Source: Anastrepha obliqua
Taxonomy: Eukaryota; Arthropoda; Insecta; Diptera; Tephritidae
Assembly (NCBI RefSeq): GCF_027943255.1
Contig: NC_072893.1
Location: forward strand, 33,378,001 to 33,442,000
Length of the DNA stretch: 64,000 bases
Direction of reading: 5' to 3'
The notes beneath the pieces were generated by a model. That model was given only the letters and a program-made list of their open reading frames with translations. It searched no databases and was not told the origin of the DNA. Within the stretch, counting starts at the first letter, position 1. Every line of letters begins with the position of its first letter. A program made the position numbers and the translations under genes. Below are positions 11,440 through 21,735 of this stretch, piece by piece.

Positions 11440-12720
11440 GCACCACGCAATTTTTTCATTTTAAGTTGTTCTATCTTATTTAATTGCATATAAATTTATT
11501 TAATATTTTTATATTATTTTATTTAAGTTTACTTTATTTTTTTATTCTACTTAATATTATTTTTTTTAATATTTTCTAAGGTTTTTTTAATATTATTATT
11601 ATTTTTTCATTTTAAATTATTCTATTTTATTTCATTAAATTAATATTTAAATTAGAAATACATAAACTTTTAAAAATTTTTAATATAATATATTTTTTAA
11701 TTTTTTTGCGTTTTCGTTTTTTCTTTATTATTTTTTTATTTAACGTTTCAATTTTTTCATTACTTGTTACTAATAATTTTGAATTTATTATTTTATTTAA
11801 TTTCATTTTTTATTTCTTATTTTGCCTTATTTTACTTTTTAATTTTGTTGCTTACTTTCTTTTTAGGCTTCATTTTATTTTATTTCAGTTTGGTATTTTC
11901 ATAAATCTTGTTAATTTCAGGTCGTACGTTGGTAAGCTCTGCTAAATTTTTGCGTGGGGGTTGCGTGACTCGGTTATAACTGGTGTTATTTTTTCTACGC
12001 TTCTTTCCACTCCACTCAGTTCGTTGTGTATTGCACTTTTAATTTGCTCTTGCTTTTTTTTCTTACATAGTCATGTTGGATAAGACACTTGGCTGCTCAC
12101 TCGGCTGCAATCATTAGTTTTCCCTATATTGTGGTAGCTCTCCGTTTTGGGAAACGGGTATTCTCATTTTAAACCTTCTGCCAGCTGATTTACAGATTTC
12201 CTTTTGCCAGCATATTAGGCATTTTAGGGCTACGTTTTCTTCTTTGCTGACACTTCGGAACCGTGGAGTCGTTACTTCCAGCATCCCTCTGTGAGAGATG
12301 TCCGTACGGGGTCATGCCTAGGGACCATAGGGTTGTTATGCCCGTCAACTCACTGTGAGAGATGCAATTGCGGGCATTTTATTTATTTTATTTTAATTTA
12401 TTTGAGTTTATTTGAGTTTAATACATCTCGGCTATTGCCGGAGATTACACATCCCGGATACAATTTTCAAGGAATTGTGCTCTGGTGGAGTGTAGTCGAA
12501 GTTCTATGCCTATGAGATATTTTATTTTATTTTACTTTATTATATTTTATTTCACATATTAATTTTTTTCACTTTATTTTGTTTTATTTTATTATTTTTT
12601 ACTTTTTTACTTAATACTGTTCTACTTTATTTTATTGCATTTCATTTTTACTTTATTTTATAATACGTTACATTAATTTATATTATTTAATTTTATTTTA
12701 TTTCATCTTATCAATCTGAG
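11440..12720. repeat. T-rich (TTTTA-like) tract interrupted by higher-complexity sequence
   Basis: Two long tracts of imperfect TTTTATTTTA-type sequence (11440-11890 and 12370-12710) flank a block of normal complexity at about 11900-12360. The plus-strand ORF at 11706-11945, almost all Phe, Leu and Ile, is a product of the tract. The arrangement looks like one low-complexity tract split by an insertion, though no target duplication was found. Confidence 0.55.
11935..12340 (-). pseudogene. Possible coding remnant of an unidentified element
   Basis: On the minus strand, 12053-11945 reads as a plausible amphipathic protein segment including IKSAIHNELSGVERSVEK and ITPVITESRNPHAKI, with normal amino-acid use, unlike the T-rich flanks. 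A second frame at 12240-12160 gives LKCLICWQKEICKSAGRRFK, with three cysteines. The block also contains CTGTGAGAGATG twice (12290-12301 and 12354-12365). It could be a gag-like or ORF1 remnant of a retroelement. No family could be named, and frames are broken. Confidence 0.3.
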
Positions 12721-12837
12721 TGTCTGATTCCAAAGAATTCGCGAATAATGCCGCACACGTGTATTAGAATTTCCTATATTAACAAACCTTCAACATATTC
12801 TTGCACATCCCACATCTCACACGAGCTTCATTCAAGA

Positions 12838-13062
12838 TATATGCGAGTATATACATATATACATATATGCATATATACATATACGTATATATACCGGCAC
12901 TGTCCATACAAGAATGAAAGAAGCGATTTTCAACAATCCGAGTTAGCCAGCTGTCCTGTTTCTGTATTTCTCATATTGTATTATGTAATGTATATATCGG
13001 ACAGTCAAATTAATCTACGACAATAGACTAGTACAATGCCTAAAACAACAACCACAACAACA
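12838..13062. repeat. TA-rich microsatellite and a CAA-rich run
   Basis: Positions 12838-12893 alternate ATATAC and ATATGC units. A CAACAACCACAACAACAATG run at 13043-13062 resembles the tail at 6537-6556 and may be the terminus of another decayed LINE. The sequence just before it has no recognised coding remnant. Confidence 0.5.
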
Positions 13063-13069
13063 ATGCTTT

Positions 13070-14355
13070 ACGCTAAATGCGCCAGCTATACGTAGAACGG
13101 TGGCTTATTTCATTTATTTGGTTGCAGCTAATGGAAGCGAAAGCAAGATTAAATTTGATCATTCATCTAGACCAGATTTCACTTATATTACTTAGCGTAG
13201 TGTAGTAGTGGACTTCGCTATTATGTACACTGTGTGGCCTTTTAAGACTGTGCTGACTTGAATTTTAAGTAGCATTTCGTGAAATCGAATATTTTATTAT
13301 CTGTCTCGCGGAAAAGTAATTAAAGCAAAGCAATGAAATGGGTAAATGTGAAACCAGTACAGGTAGCTGCATTAACACCCATTTTTTAATTTAATTTGGG
13401 CTGTGAAAAGCGAAAGTAATTTATTTTTAGTGTACATTTTTCAATTTTAAATCGGGCCCTTGTGAACATCTCCTCACTCTAGTGCAAAAACTGTTGAATT
13501 TTCTTCATGATTAAATTGCACCTCAAATCACTTAAGAGCTGAAAAGATCCTTTGTGTCTTTAATTTAATTTCAGTAAATACTTATCGCTTAGCTCACATA
13601 TTAGTATTAGTTTTCACCTCATTTAATCAATTAAAAATTAAAAAAGTATACCCTCGTTGCTTTTGCATTGGAATTCTGTCTGCCACAAAAAGTTGCTGAA
13701 GCAAAAGTGCGCTCATAAAATGTTACTCATACGCCCCACCGCGCACTGTGTAAATGTTGTGGCCACAAATGGGACACTCAAGTGGGAATGGCTAATTAAA
13801 TTATTAGTGTGTTTGTGTGACATATAATAAGTGCGAGCGAAGGTGAGTGTGAATTTGAAAATGTGAAAAGAAATATTTAGATGTGTGAATTGCGGTACTT
13901 AAAAGGCAGAGGTTAGTGAGAAGGAAAACTCATAACTGGCACATTGGCACTAATTATTTTATTAAGCAGTAAAAAGTGCTGTGAGACACCGTTTAATAAT
14001 GTGACTGCCACGTTTTTTGGTACATGGAGGGTAGTGAGAGAGTGAATACCTGATGAGCTGTGTTTCACAAGGCAAGAAGTTGGAGTTGAACAAATTTTTA
14101 TTTAAACAGCAGAATTTTAGAAGAGATATTTGAATGAGCTTTGCATTTGGTGGGATTTGAAGGAGCCTGTGTCACCGTCAAATAGTAGATGGAATTCTTC
14201 TTTTATTGAAAAAATTCGGGTACCGAACACCAACGGAGTGATAGTGATACCCAAAACACGACATGGCTATGGCAAAGCTTAAAGTACTGCAACACTTTTT
14301 TGTTACATGTTACGGAATACGCCATAAGGTAGCCCATCCTGTTGTAGATGTTGTA
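13070..14355. other. Unassigned intergenic sequence
   Basis: No ORF with recognisable domains, no repeat match within the window and no structured element were seen. Confidence 0.5.
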
Positions 14356-14361
14356 TATTTA

Positions 14362-14850
14362 GGTGTGGGAATAAGTTTCCGTCCTTTGTTAGCCAAAGTT
14401 ACGAATTATTTGAACAATTATCATATTATGTGAAGTATGTCCCATTGTAAGCTAGACGGATTCCTCCGACAAAAAGTTCGAGCTATTTTGACTTCATACA
14501 TTCATTGAGCCAGTTTGCAATGCTCTCGTAAGAAGTGAACCACTCTCCAATAAGAGCTGACTGCATTGACCGGAACAGATGGTAAGCCGAAGGTGCAATG
14601 TTTGGCGAATACGGCGGGTAGGGCAAGATTTCCCAACTTAGTGCTTCTAAATATTTCTTGACCGATTTAGCAACGTGTGGCGTGGCGTTCTCATAATGCA
14701 AAATCATTTTTTCATGTCTAACATCCCATTCCGGGCGCTTTTCTTTGAGAGCTCGTTTTAATAAGCTACGCAGGCTTTTCAGATTCTTCTTTGCCCTTTG
14801 GCGTATTATCCGTGTCAGAAGACGACGTTCAAAATCCATAGTGACTCTGA
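14362..14850 (-). pseudogene. mariner transposase C-terminal remnant with mutated active site
   Basis: The minus-strand frame 14839-14483 gives 118 residues of the mariner catalytic core: ALKEKRPEWDVRHEKMILHY, ENATPHVAKSVKKYLEAL, then PYPPYSPNIAPSAYHLFRSM and NWLNECMKSK. The second catalytic Asp is Glu (HDNA to YENA) and the third is Ala (SDY to SAY), so it cannot be active. The N-terminal DNA-binding half is missing. The sequence at 14362-14390, AGGTGTGGGAATAAGTTTCC, looks like the element's outer end next to TA-rich flank. It is a different mariner lineage from the ones at 7779 and 32823. Confidence 0.82.
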
Positions 14851-14904
14851 CTCATAACCGATCTTGATGGTCTTCCGCTTCTTCTCCTCAACAACTGTTT
14901 CTTG

Positions 14905-15048
14905 CTTAAAAAGCCTTTAATGTTAATTTTTAATAAATCGCTCTCTGATGGACTATTCCTACAGGATTGGAAAAAAGTTCACACAGCTCCAATTGTTAAA
15001 ACGGTGAGCTATGATAACCAATAATGATGTTACAAACTATAGACCTGG
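14905..15048 (+). pseudogene. Jockey-like reverse transcriptase fragment (N-terminal RT)
   Basis: The plus strand reads LINRSLSDGLFLQDWKKVHT followed by APIVKT and, after a frame change, NNDVTNYRP. This is the standard start of a non-LTR reverse transcriptase (fingers, up to the NYRPI block). It is cut off right after NYRP, so only about 45 residues survive. It lies immediately beside the mariner remnant. Confidence 0.65.
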
Positions 15049-15059
15049 GAAAAATTTAG

Positions 15060-16400
15060 TATAATGTCTATCGCTTTGAAAAAAAGGTTAAAAGGGGCCG
15101 ATAGAGGGGTGTATCCCCATCTTAAAACTGAAAACCGCACCCTCCGGAGCCTTACAGTTTTTAAGTAATTTAATGTTAAAATTTTGTAATTTACCGAAAA
15201 GTTGGTGTTGCCATACACCTGAAATAAAAACGAAGTTCGTATGCAGAGATGTTCAGTGGAGGGTTGATTGTAAAACTGCAATATTTTTTGCTGTGATTTA
15301 AAATTAAGAAATAATTTTGAAAACAAAAACATACAATTCATCGAAACTTAAAACAATGATATTAAGCGTATCACAAAAAATAATAAAGTAATTAAAAGCC
15401 AAAAATTACGGTTTATAAGTATCCTTATGCTTTTTATAAACGGATTTTCTCCACAAAAATTCGACTATCATATCTGTAAAACAAAATAGGGTGGTTGCGT
15501 AGAACTCCTTTTCGTGTGGGTGGCCTTCGGCCGCGCTTCAAAAAAATAACCCTCATCAGTCCAACTTCGGCTACGCAATCCACGGTATTTTTGCGTAGAA
15601 CTCCTTTTCGTGTTAAAACCATTGAACCCAAAATTAAAACGTTATATGCGTGTGTGTAATAAGGAGGCACAATAACCCCCATCCCCATCATTTACACTAA
15701 ACTGAAATACTTCATTTTAATTCATATTTTTGTTTTAATTTGCAGGCATCTGGCAACACCATACTGTTGTCATTCCAACTTCTTCTTATTCGCGTTAAAA
15801 TTGTAAAGTGATTGTATGGAAAAATGCGTTTGCATTTAATTTTAATGAAAATAATTCGAATATAAGGATAAAAGTAAGTAAAAACACACGTGTGAGTCTA
15901 TATTTAGTGAATTTTAGTGAAGTGTAAAAAAAGATATAGTGTAATGTTATTGTGAATCCCAGATCTAGACCTATTACGAAATTGACAACAATTTCGAAAT
16001 TATTTGAGACTCTTGTTAAGCCAAACCATTTTTGTTGTGTTTAGCCTCAGAAGCGGAACTAGCTTTGGCAGTAGAAGGTCTACGATTTCAAGCCTGGCAA
16101 TTTTTTCTGACAACCCCTTCGATAAATGCCATCTATACTGACTGTTGGAGGGCTTTAGTTAAGGTTATGTTAATTAAATGTGCATATTTGGGACTCCATT
16201 CCATCTTCCTAACTAGAATAATAGCACCATATTTATCTATTAGGACCTACTCCGTTGCACAAGAAAATACGACCTCCCGCCCTTTCCAGGGTTAACCAAG
16301 TAGTAAATTGCTGATGAGCTTGCCATGAAGGGGTCGACTGAATTAGTCTCGGAGATCTCTTTAACTGTTGTGAAAGGGGAATTGCTCAACTAATGTTTCA
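15060..16400. other. Unassigned region with an 11-bp inverted repeat and a 23-bp direct repeat
   Basis: TGGTGTTGCCA (15203-15213) recurs inverted as TGGCAACACCA (15751-15761). Inside, a 23-bp direct repeat beginning TTGCGTAGAACTCCTTTTCG lies at 15495-15517 and 15591-15613. A minus-strand ORF (15434-15691) reads through both copies as TRKGVLR, but no domain is recognised. An element of about 560 bp with inverted ends is possible. The ORF at 16032-16295 is unassigned. Confidence 0.35.
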
Positions 16401-16424
16401 AAAACAAAAAAAACAAAAAAAAAC

Positions 16425-16780
16425 GTAAAACCATTGCTTCGTCTGCTATTTTGAAAACCCTTTGGCCCCAGTACAATATACGCCGGACACAGAAAGTTCT
16501 GGGGATTCCACGCCATTCAATTTCCAAACTTGTGGCTGTGTTTACTGATCATTGGATGATCGACATACACGCAAAAAAAGTTTAGGTTACCGTTTAATCC
16601 CTATTTCAGAAGCTGTGAGATAAGGCAGGTGTTGAGCACTTTCTCTGTAAATGTACGGGTTTGGCATACGCTATACGATTAAAGTCAACCGGACGCTTCT
16701 TTCGGCGATAGCCTGTATCTATGCGCCAACCTAAAGCCCTTAAATTTTCTCAATTACATCATCAGCTTTGGTCGGCTTCA
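16425..16780 (+). pseudogene. LOA-like non-LTR C-terminal fragment
   Basis: The plus strand reads ILKTLWPQYNIRRTQKVLGI, PRHSISKLVAVFTDHW, HAKK, FNPYFRSCEI and, after a shift, GVEHFLCKCTGLAYAIRLKS. This is the same post-RNase H Cys/His domain as at 5830 and 27690. At least two frameshifts and a short deletion are present. It lies about 1.4 kb from the Jockey fragment and just before another one, so several separate insertions abut here. Confidence 0.65.
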
Positions 16781-16889
16781 AATATCTGCCCGTTGGAGGT
16801 CTGAAAATGCTATCAAAATGATCCTTAAATGCTACTTGGGAGTACCAGACTGGTACTTTAAACATTTCACCTTCTCCTCTTTATTATTT

Positions 16890-17446
16890 TTAATACTGAT
16901 ATAAATTCATGCTTTTACTTTTCGAAATTTCTTCTTTACGCTGATGGTATTAAATTTTACTTCAATATATCGAATGTTGAGGAGATATATAGATGACTTA
17001 CAGGTACCATACTCAAACTCTGCGAAGTGCCTAGGTATGACAATTGATAGTAAACTTCGATGGAAAGGACATGTTAAGAAGAAGAGAGAAGAAATGGACA
17101 TCAGACTCAAAAAAATGCAATGGCTCATGGGTTGCAGATCACTATAGAAAACAAACAAACTGTTAATCTACAGGCAGATACTAAGACCAGTATGGAGTTA
17201 TGGTTCCCAGCTATGGGGGCGCGCCAGTCAAGTTAAGAAAAACCACATGCAAAACGGCACCATATCACTGCAGAAGTTTTGACCTTAGAATAAACTCCGT
17301 CAATACAGAAATCTCAAAGATTGTAGTGGCCCATAAAGAAAGGCTAATAACCCACATCAATGAAGAAGCGCATAATTTAATTGAAACCGACGGATTAATA
17401 CGAAGGCTCAGACGCACTAGACCTAACGATCTCATACTTGCATAAA
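16890..17446 (+). pseudogene. Jockey-like reverse transcriptase, C-terminal part, internally deleted
   Basis: Recognisable blocks in order: a degraded YADD region (LLYADGIKFY, 16927-16960), then VPYSNSAKCLGMTIDSKLRW and KGHVKKKREEMDIRLKKMQW (17007-17125), then SQLWGRASQVKKN, then an uninterrupted end with INSVNTEISKIVVAHKERLI and IRRLRRTRPNDLILA to a stop at 17443-17445. Between WGRAS and INSVN about 40 residues of the usual sequence are missing. The active-site YADD now reads YADG. This is the usual end of Jockey and BS-type proteins, which lack RNase H. Confidence 0.78.
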
Positions 17447-17751
17447 AATGCTTCATGTTATGTAGAGTGAAAATTCTATAATGCAGTTACATTTAAGTTG
17501 ATTATTAGTCATTTGTAAATTTTCATGAACTAGTCGCAAAAAAAAAAATAAATTCGGAAAACTTAGCTCGAAGTCATATACAAACTCGTCGATCATACTC
17601 AAGTGCTTAACTAATAAGAATATAGTTGTATTCCATAGTTAAGTAAATGAATAAGTTTCCAATTGGAAAAAGTCTAAAAATTATTCAATTTTTTCCAGAT
17701 TTTTTTTGTTTAGCTCCTATATTATAAAAGCCTACAAATTAAAAAATGTAA

Positions 17752-18004
17752 CACTAAACCTACCATGACGGGTCAAATGATCCATTTTAAACCTTTTGTC
17801 AGAAGTTCTTAGAAATAATATTATTAAATCGCCGTTTGCCTTCACGAAATTTATTAAAAAATACATTGAATATATTTTCAAGATTTATTCCTCTCTTGCT
17901 AATTGTTTTACCGTGCTTTTCGCTAGACTTAGTAGTATATAAAACGGGTAATTTGACCCACTTTGGAAGGAATAGGAATACATAAAGTATCGGTAGGTTT
18001 AGTG
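17752..18004. mobile_element. piggyBac-type MITE (253 bp)
   Basis: Perfect 13-bp terminal inverted repeats, CACTAAACCTACC at 17752-17764 and its complement at 17992-18004, bound a short non-coding element. TTAA follows on the right (18005-18008) and GTAA, one base off, precedes it (17748-17751). TTAA is the piggyBac target. Internal inverted motifs GGTCAAAT (17771-17778) and ATTTGACC (17951-17958) add a second palindromic layer, common in piggyBac-like ends. There is no coding sequence, so it would depend on a transposase supplied from elsewhere. Confidence 0.78.
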
Positions 18005-18009
18005 TTAAA

Positions 18010-18820
18010 AGAGAAAACTGACGATAATGTCCATAATTCTGGGATCACTTGATATAGAGCCGCTCACGGCAGAAATTTATTCAGAATTTATCTATGCTTA
18101 CCGAGGCGTTATCGCTATTGGAAATCAACTTTTTTCTTTCAATTCATGTTTCGTATATGCAGTGGGTTTCGCGCCCAAAACCACTTGAATGGAAGTCGGT
18201 CTTGCCAAGTTGAAAAAGAATTCTGTAAAAACACATCTTGTGCAATGATTTTTGACAGGCAGAGCTTTACTCTCGATCTGGCTGATTCTTCTATGTACCC
18301 GCTTTATGTTATTAAATGTAATTATAAATAAAAAAGGAACAAAGCTAATATCAAAAATGGCAAAATTCTAAAATTCACGGTGCTAACTAAGAATACCAGC
18401 AGCGGGAAGCTTACTCGTACATGTCTTTATTTACTTTTTCTTCAATACTAACAAACGCATATTTGCCAACGGCCGATCAAAAGGCTCCCACATTTTTTGA
18501 GCTTAATGCAATTATCAACAAAGTAGGCACTTGCATATGTGTGGGGCAACCGAAAATCTTCAAAAATTTTCCTGCAATTAGAAACGGCAAACATTCTAGC
18601 TGTAGCCCAAAAGCAGCTGCCACAGCTCTATTCAAACAATGCCACTATTGTGTTGCACATGAGAACAGACTCACTCACACTTAGACATATATTCGCATAC
18701 ATACACACTCGAACAAAATTTAAGTCGACTAACTATGTCTACAGGCACTTACTTGTTATAAATGAAAGCACAAGGAACATATCCAACGCCACTTGAAACC
18801 ACTTCATCTCATTTCCCTCT
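18010..18820. other. Unassigned intergenic sequence
   Basis: No domain was recognised in the short ORFs at 18146-18331 or 18421-18796, and no repeat was found. Confidence 0.45.
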
Positions 18821-18834
18821 GCGCTTTGTGGCTG

Positions 18835-19775
18835 CCTGGGTGCTGCTGCTGCTGCTGCTTGCTGCTGCGTGATTGCCGCCCTGCTACTGCCACCGCCTGC
18901 TACTGCTACTGCTGCTACTACTCCTTTATAGCTCGATGTTGATGCCACTGCGTCTTTGTGCCTTGTTGGGCAGTTGGTGAATGTATTTGTTGTGCACACA
19001 GTGGCGGTTGATGCGTTGCAGGAGGCACTTGCTGACCTCGCCAACAATGCGGAAATTGCTTGTGTTGTATACTATTGTTATTGTTGTTGTTTTGGGGTTG
19101 CTTTTATTGTTGTTGTGAATGGCACTTTGCTTGACCGTATAGCTGATAGCTGCTGCTGCTACTGCGCTCTTGCTACTCTTGTTGCTGTGCCACAATTACA
19201 AGCTAAGCAGGCTTTTTTATTATTGTTGCCAGTTGTAGTGACCGTTGACAGACCTAATTGGCGTTGCTGTTATTGTGGCTGTCGCGTTGTTATGTTGTGG
19301 GTATTGGGGGCGTTGATGGCAAATTCGATGCGAACTCCAGCCTTTGGACTCTTGCTCCGGTGCAAGCAGGATTGTTATCTGCGCCAGCAAATGCGTTTGT
19401 TGTTGCTACTGTGGCGTTTGAAGTTTTTATTTTTGTTGCTGTTGCTACTACTGCTACTGTTGCCAAAGATTTTATTGCTTTCCTTGTTTCGTTTACTTCG
19501 GGCGCGATTTTGATTGCCACTCAAGTGTGGCAACGTCGAAAGAATGCGTACTTTATGCCACTTGCTATGTGTTGCCACTAAACTGCGTGCGCCAGCTGCT
19601 ACAAAGCGTACGTTACTTAACAGAGATATTTTTGTTGTTGTTGCTTTTGTTTTCCTTGTTATTGTTGCGATGGCTGTAGCTAAGTTGAGTGGCGTTGTTG
19701 CGTTTGCATTAGCAGTTGCTGTTGTTTTGGTTGTTTTTGTTGTTGTTATTGCATACGCGGATTTATGCATTTGTA
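18835..19775. repeat. Cryptic trinucleotide region (CTG/TTG on plus, CAG/CAA on minus)
   Basis: Nearly 1 kb is dense in CTG, TTG, GTT and CTA triplets without long perfect runs. The longest is CTGCTGCTGCTGCTGC near 18842. Because the bias is triplet-based, all frames stay open for long stretches: 185 codons at 18956-19513 (Leu, Val, Cys-rich) on plus, and 131 codons at 19375-19770 (Thr, Ala, Asn, Ser-rich) on minus. Neither has a domain. Such tracts occur in fly 5' UTRs, introns and Gln-rich exons, but no splice-supported exon could be shown. Confidence 0.6.
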
Positions 19776-19789
19776 TTACGAATTACTAG

Positions 19790-20695
19790 CGTTTATCGAA
19801 GTCTGCCCAGAAAAGGAAAATGCATTTATTTTGCAAAGATTCTCAAGTGGATTGCGTTTTCTTTTTGCTTTCCTTCCTCAACTTCGCATTCCACTTCGTT
19901 ACCTCATTTCAAATCGTTGCTGATTATATCGCCGTTAATGCTTATATATTGTTTTGTTTTTTTCTACTACTTGTTATTGTTGCTGTGACTAGTGTTTTTT
20001 TTTTCTTTATTTTCTTTCTTTGCAGTGTTGGTTGCAATTGCTTCTGTGGTATTCTTAAGTTCTCCGGAGGATTAAGTGGCAGCGCAGTTACACATACATA
20101 CATACATTCACATGCACAAGTATATACATATATCTATGTTTAATTATCCTTACAAATTGTAGTGTTATCTACTATTTTTCGCTTATTTATTTTTCCTTAA
20201 TGTCTACTGTTTAATTATACTTTTGTAATTTCTCATCTCTTTCGCTTTACGCTCATTTAACTACTTGAAAGAAATTCTCAATTAATTCTCGTTGGCAGTT
20301 TGAGTTTATTTTGTGGTTGATGTTGCTTTTTCAAATAAACCTTGTTGCGATTGTTGTTGTTTTATTATTGTTTTAAGTCTGCAAAAATAGAAAAAGCAGA
20401 GCATTAATAGGAATGATATGATTTATTGTGCGATAAAAATAATTAAACATAAGTGAGTGCACATAACGCGTATATAGGTATACATTTGTACATATATAAT
20501 ATATAAGTACTTATATTTACAAGAATTACTAATTTACTACTTATACTTATATATAAACAATTATTATATAACTTTCCCTCAAATGATACTCTGATAAATG
20601 GTCGGATACAATAAAAATTCTTAAATTTTTTATTCAAATACATATTTCTTGAAATATGTTTCCTGTACTGCAAAGGCATGGGTTAGTTTCCCCTC
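19790..20695. other. Unassigned T-rich sequence
   Basis: Pyrimidine-rich sequence includes a run ending TTTCTTTCTTTGCAG at 20011-20025, which resembles a splice acceptor by chance composition. No flanking exon was recognised. Confidence 0.4.
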
Positions 20696-20699
20696 AATA

Positions 20700-21020
20700 G
20701 AAAGAAGCTCAAGTAAAAATTATCCTCAAACCAGGACAAAGCGCTGAACAAGTCGAATTATATCGGCCCTTCAGCCTATCGCCTAGTGCCTGTAAAGCAA
20801 TGGAATCCTTTTTTCTCAAAAGAAAGATGCCTGGAATTAAAGACCGAAATGTAATACCAACTCATCAATTTGGTTTCAGGAAAAAACAACCATACAATTG
20901 ATCAAGTCCATAGACTCATAAACAGAGTACACAAGACATTTGAAAAAAAAAAATGTGCTTGCACAGCGGCTTTTCTCAATATATCTCAAGCCTTTGGCCG
21001 CGTTTGACAAGCTGGGTGAC
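20700..21020 (+). pseudogene. Jockey-like reverse transcriptase fragment
   Basis: The plus strand reads EAQVKIILKPGQSAEQVELY then RPFSLSPSACKAMESFFLKR and HQFGFRKK. After a shift, TIDQVHRLINRVHKTFEKKK follows with a short region equivalent to the AxFLD-x-AFDxVW block, here AAFLNISQAFGRV. In this block the catalytic Asp of the first RT motif (FLD) is Asn. It breaks off after VW and is joined directly to the AT-rich repeat. Confidence 0.78.
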
Positions 21021-21029
21021 TCTATAAAG

Positions 21030-21735
21030 TAGGTGGGTTCAAAAAATCAATTTTTTTGCTTATTAATTCTTACAATATCTCCAGAGTATTATCTTAAATT
21101 TTCAAGTCGATCCGAATAATAGTTTCGGAGATACAGCCTTTAGAAGGTGTGTACTCCAAGTCAGGTATATTGTTACTCAAAACTTTAAAGGCGTTTTTCT
21201 CGGAACTGTGTTTTCAAAGCCGGTTGTCAAATGCTCCCGAAAACTACTCAACCGATCTTGATAAAATTTTACACAGGTCTTCGAGATACAATTTACTCGT
21301 ACTTGGACGAATGATCTTTTTTTTCAATTACAACTATTTAAAAAAAAAACCAAATTTCAAGCAAATTTGAACGAAATTTTAATTTTTTTGGAAGACTGTC
21401 TGCCAAAATTCAATTTTTACTTTTTTTCTTTCCTTCGTTCAAGCACGAGTTTATGGTCTTAGCTAAAACACTTATTTTCGTTTCTCCATTTTAGATGATC
21501 CTGTCAGGAGTTATGCTGACAACGCGGATGCACCTGTTTTTCGAGGGGTCACCGGAAATGACGTCACAATGGAGGAGTTATTATTCTTTTTTTTGGAAAA
21601 AATCAGAAATTATTCTTTAAATATGTATCTATAAGACAGAAAAAAGTTTGAATTAAATAAATAATTTTTATATAAAAAAAAAGATTGAAAATAGGCCTTT
21701 TTTTATCCGACGAAAGCCAAGTAACCCCTTAAGTC
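21030..21735. repeat. AT-rich repeat A, diverged relative of the 29315-29997 element
   Basis: Segments align by eye with the element at 29315: GGCGTTTTTCTCGGAACTGT at 21189-21208 against GGTGTTTTTCTCGAAACTTT at about 29479, followed in both by ACTCAACCGAT or ACTGAACCGAT and a TTT...ACAGG or TTT...ATAGG ending. Both also begin with a G-rich GGTGG motif followed by AAAAAATC and a T run, and carry ACGTCA near the right third (21560 and 29830). No ORF is present. The copy abuts the Jockey fragment and the DD41D relic. Confidence 0.5.

Noticed and set aside
12838..12893. TA-rich stretch as a possible origin or unusual structure
   Set aside because: It is an ordinary ATATAC/ATATGC microsatellite of the kind found throughout the window.
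18956..19513. 185-codon plus-strand ORF
   Set aside because: Composition (Leu, Val, Cys) follows from CTG/TTG/TGT triplets. Overlapping long frames on the other strand and no domain indicate low complexity.
20011..20025. Splice-acceptor-like pyrimidine tract ending TTTGCAG
   Set aside because: The region is T-rich throughout and no exon or coding frame follows.
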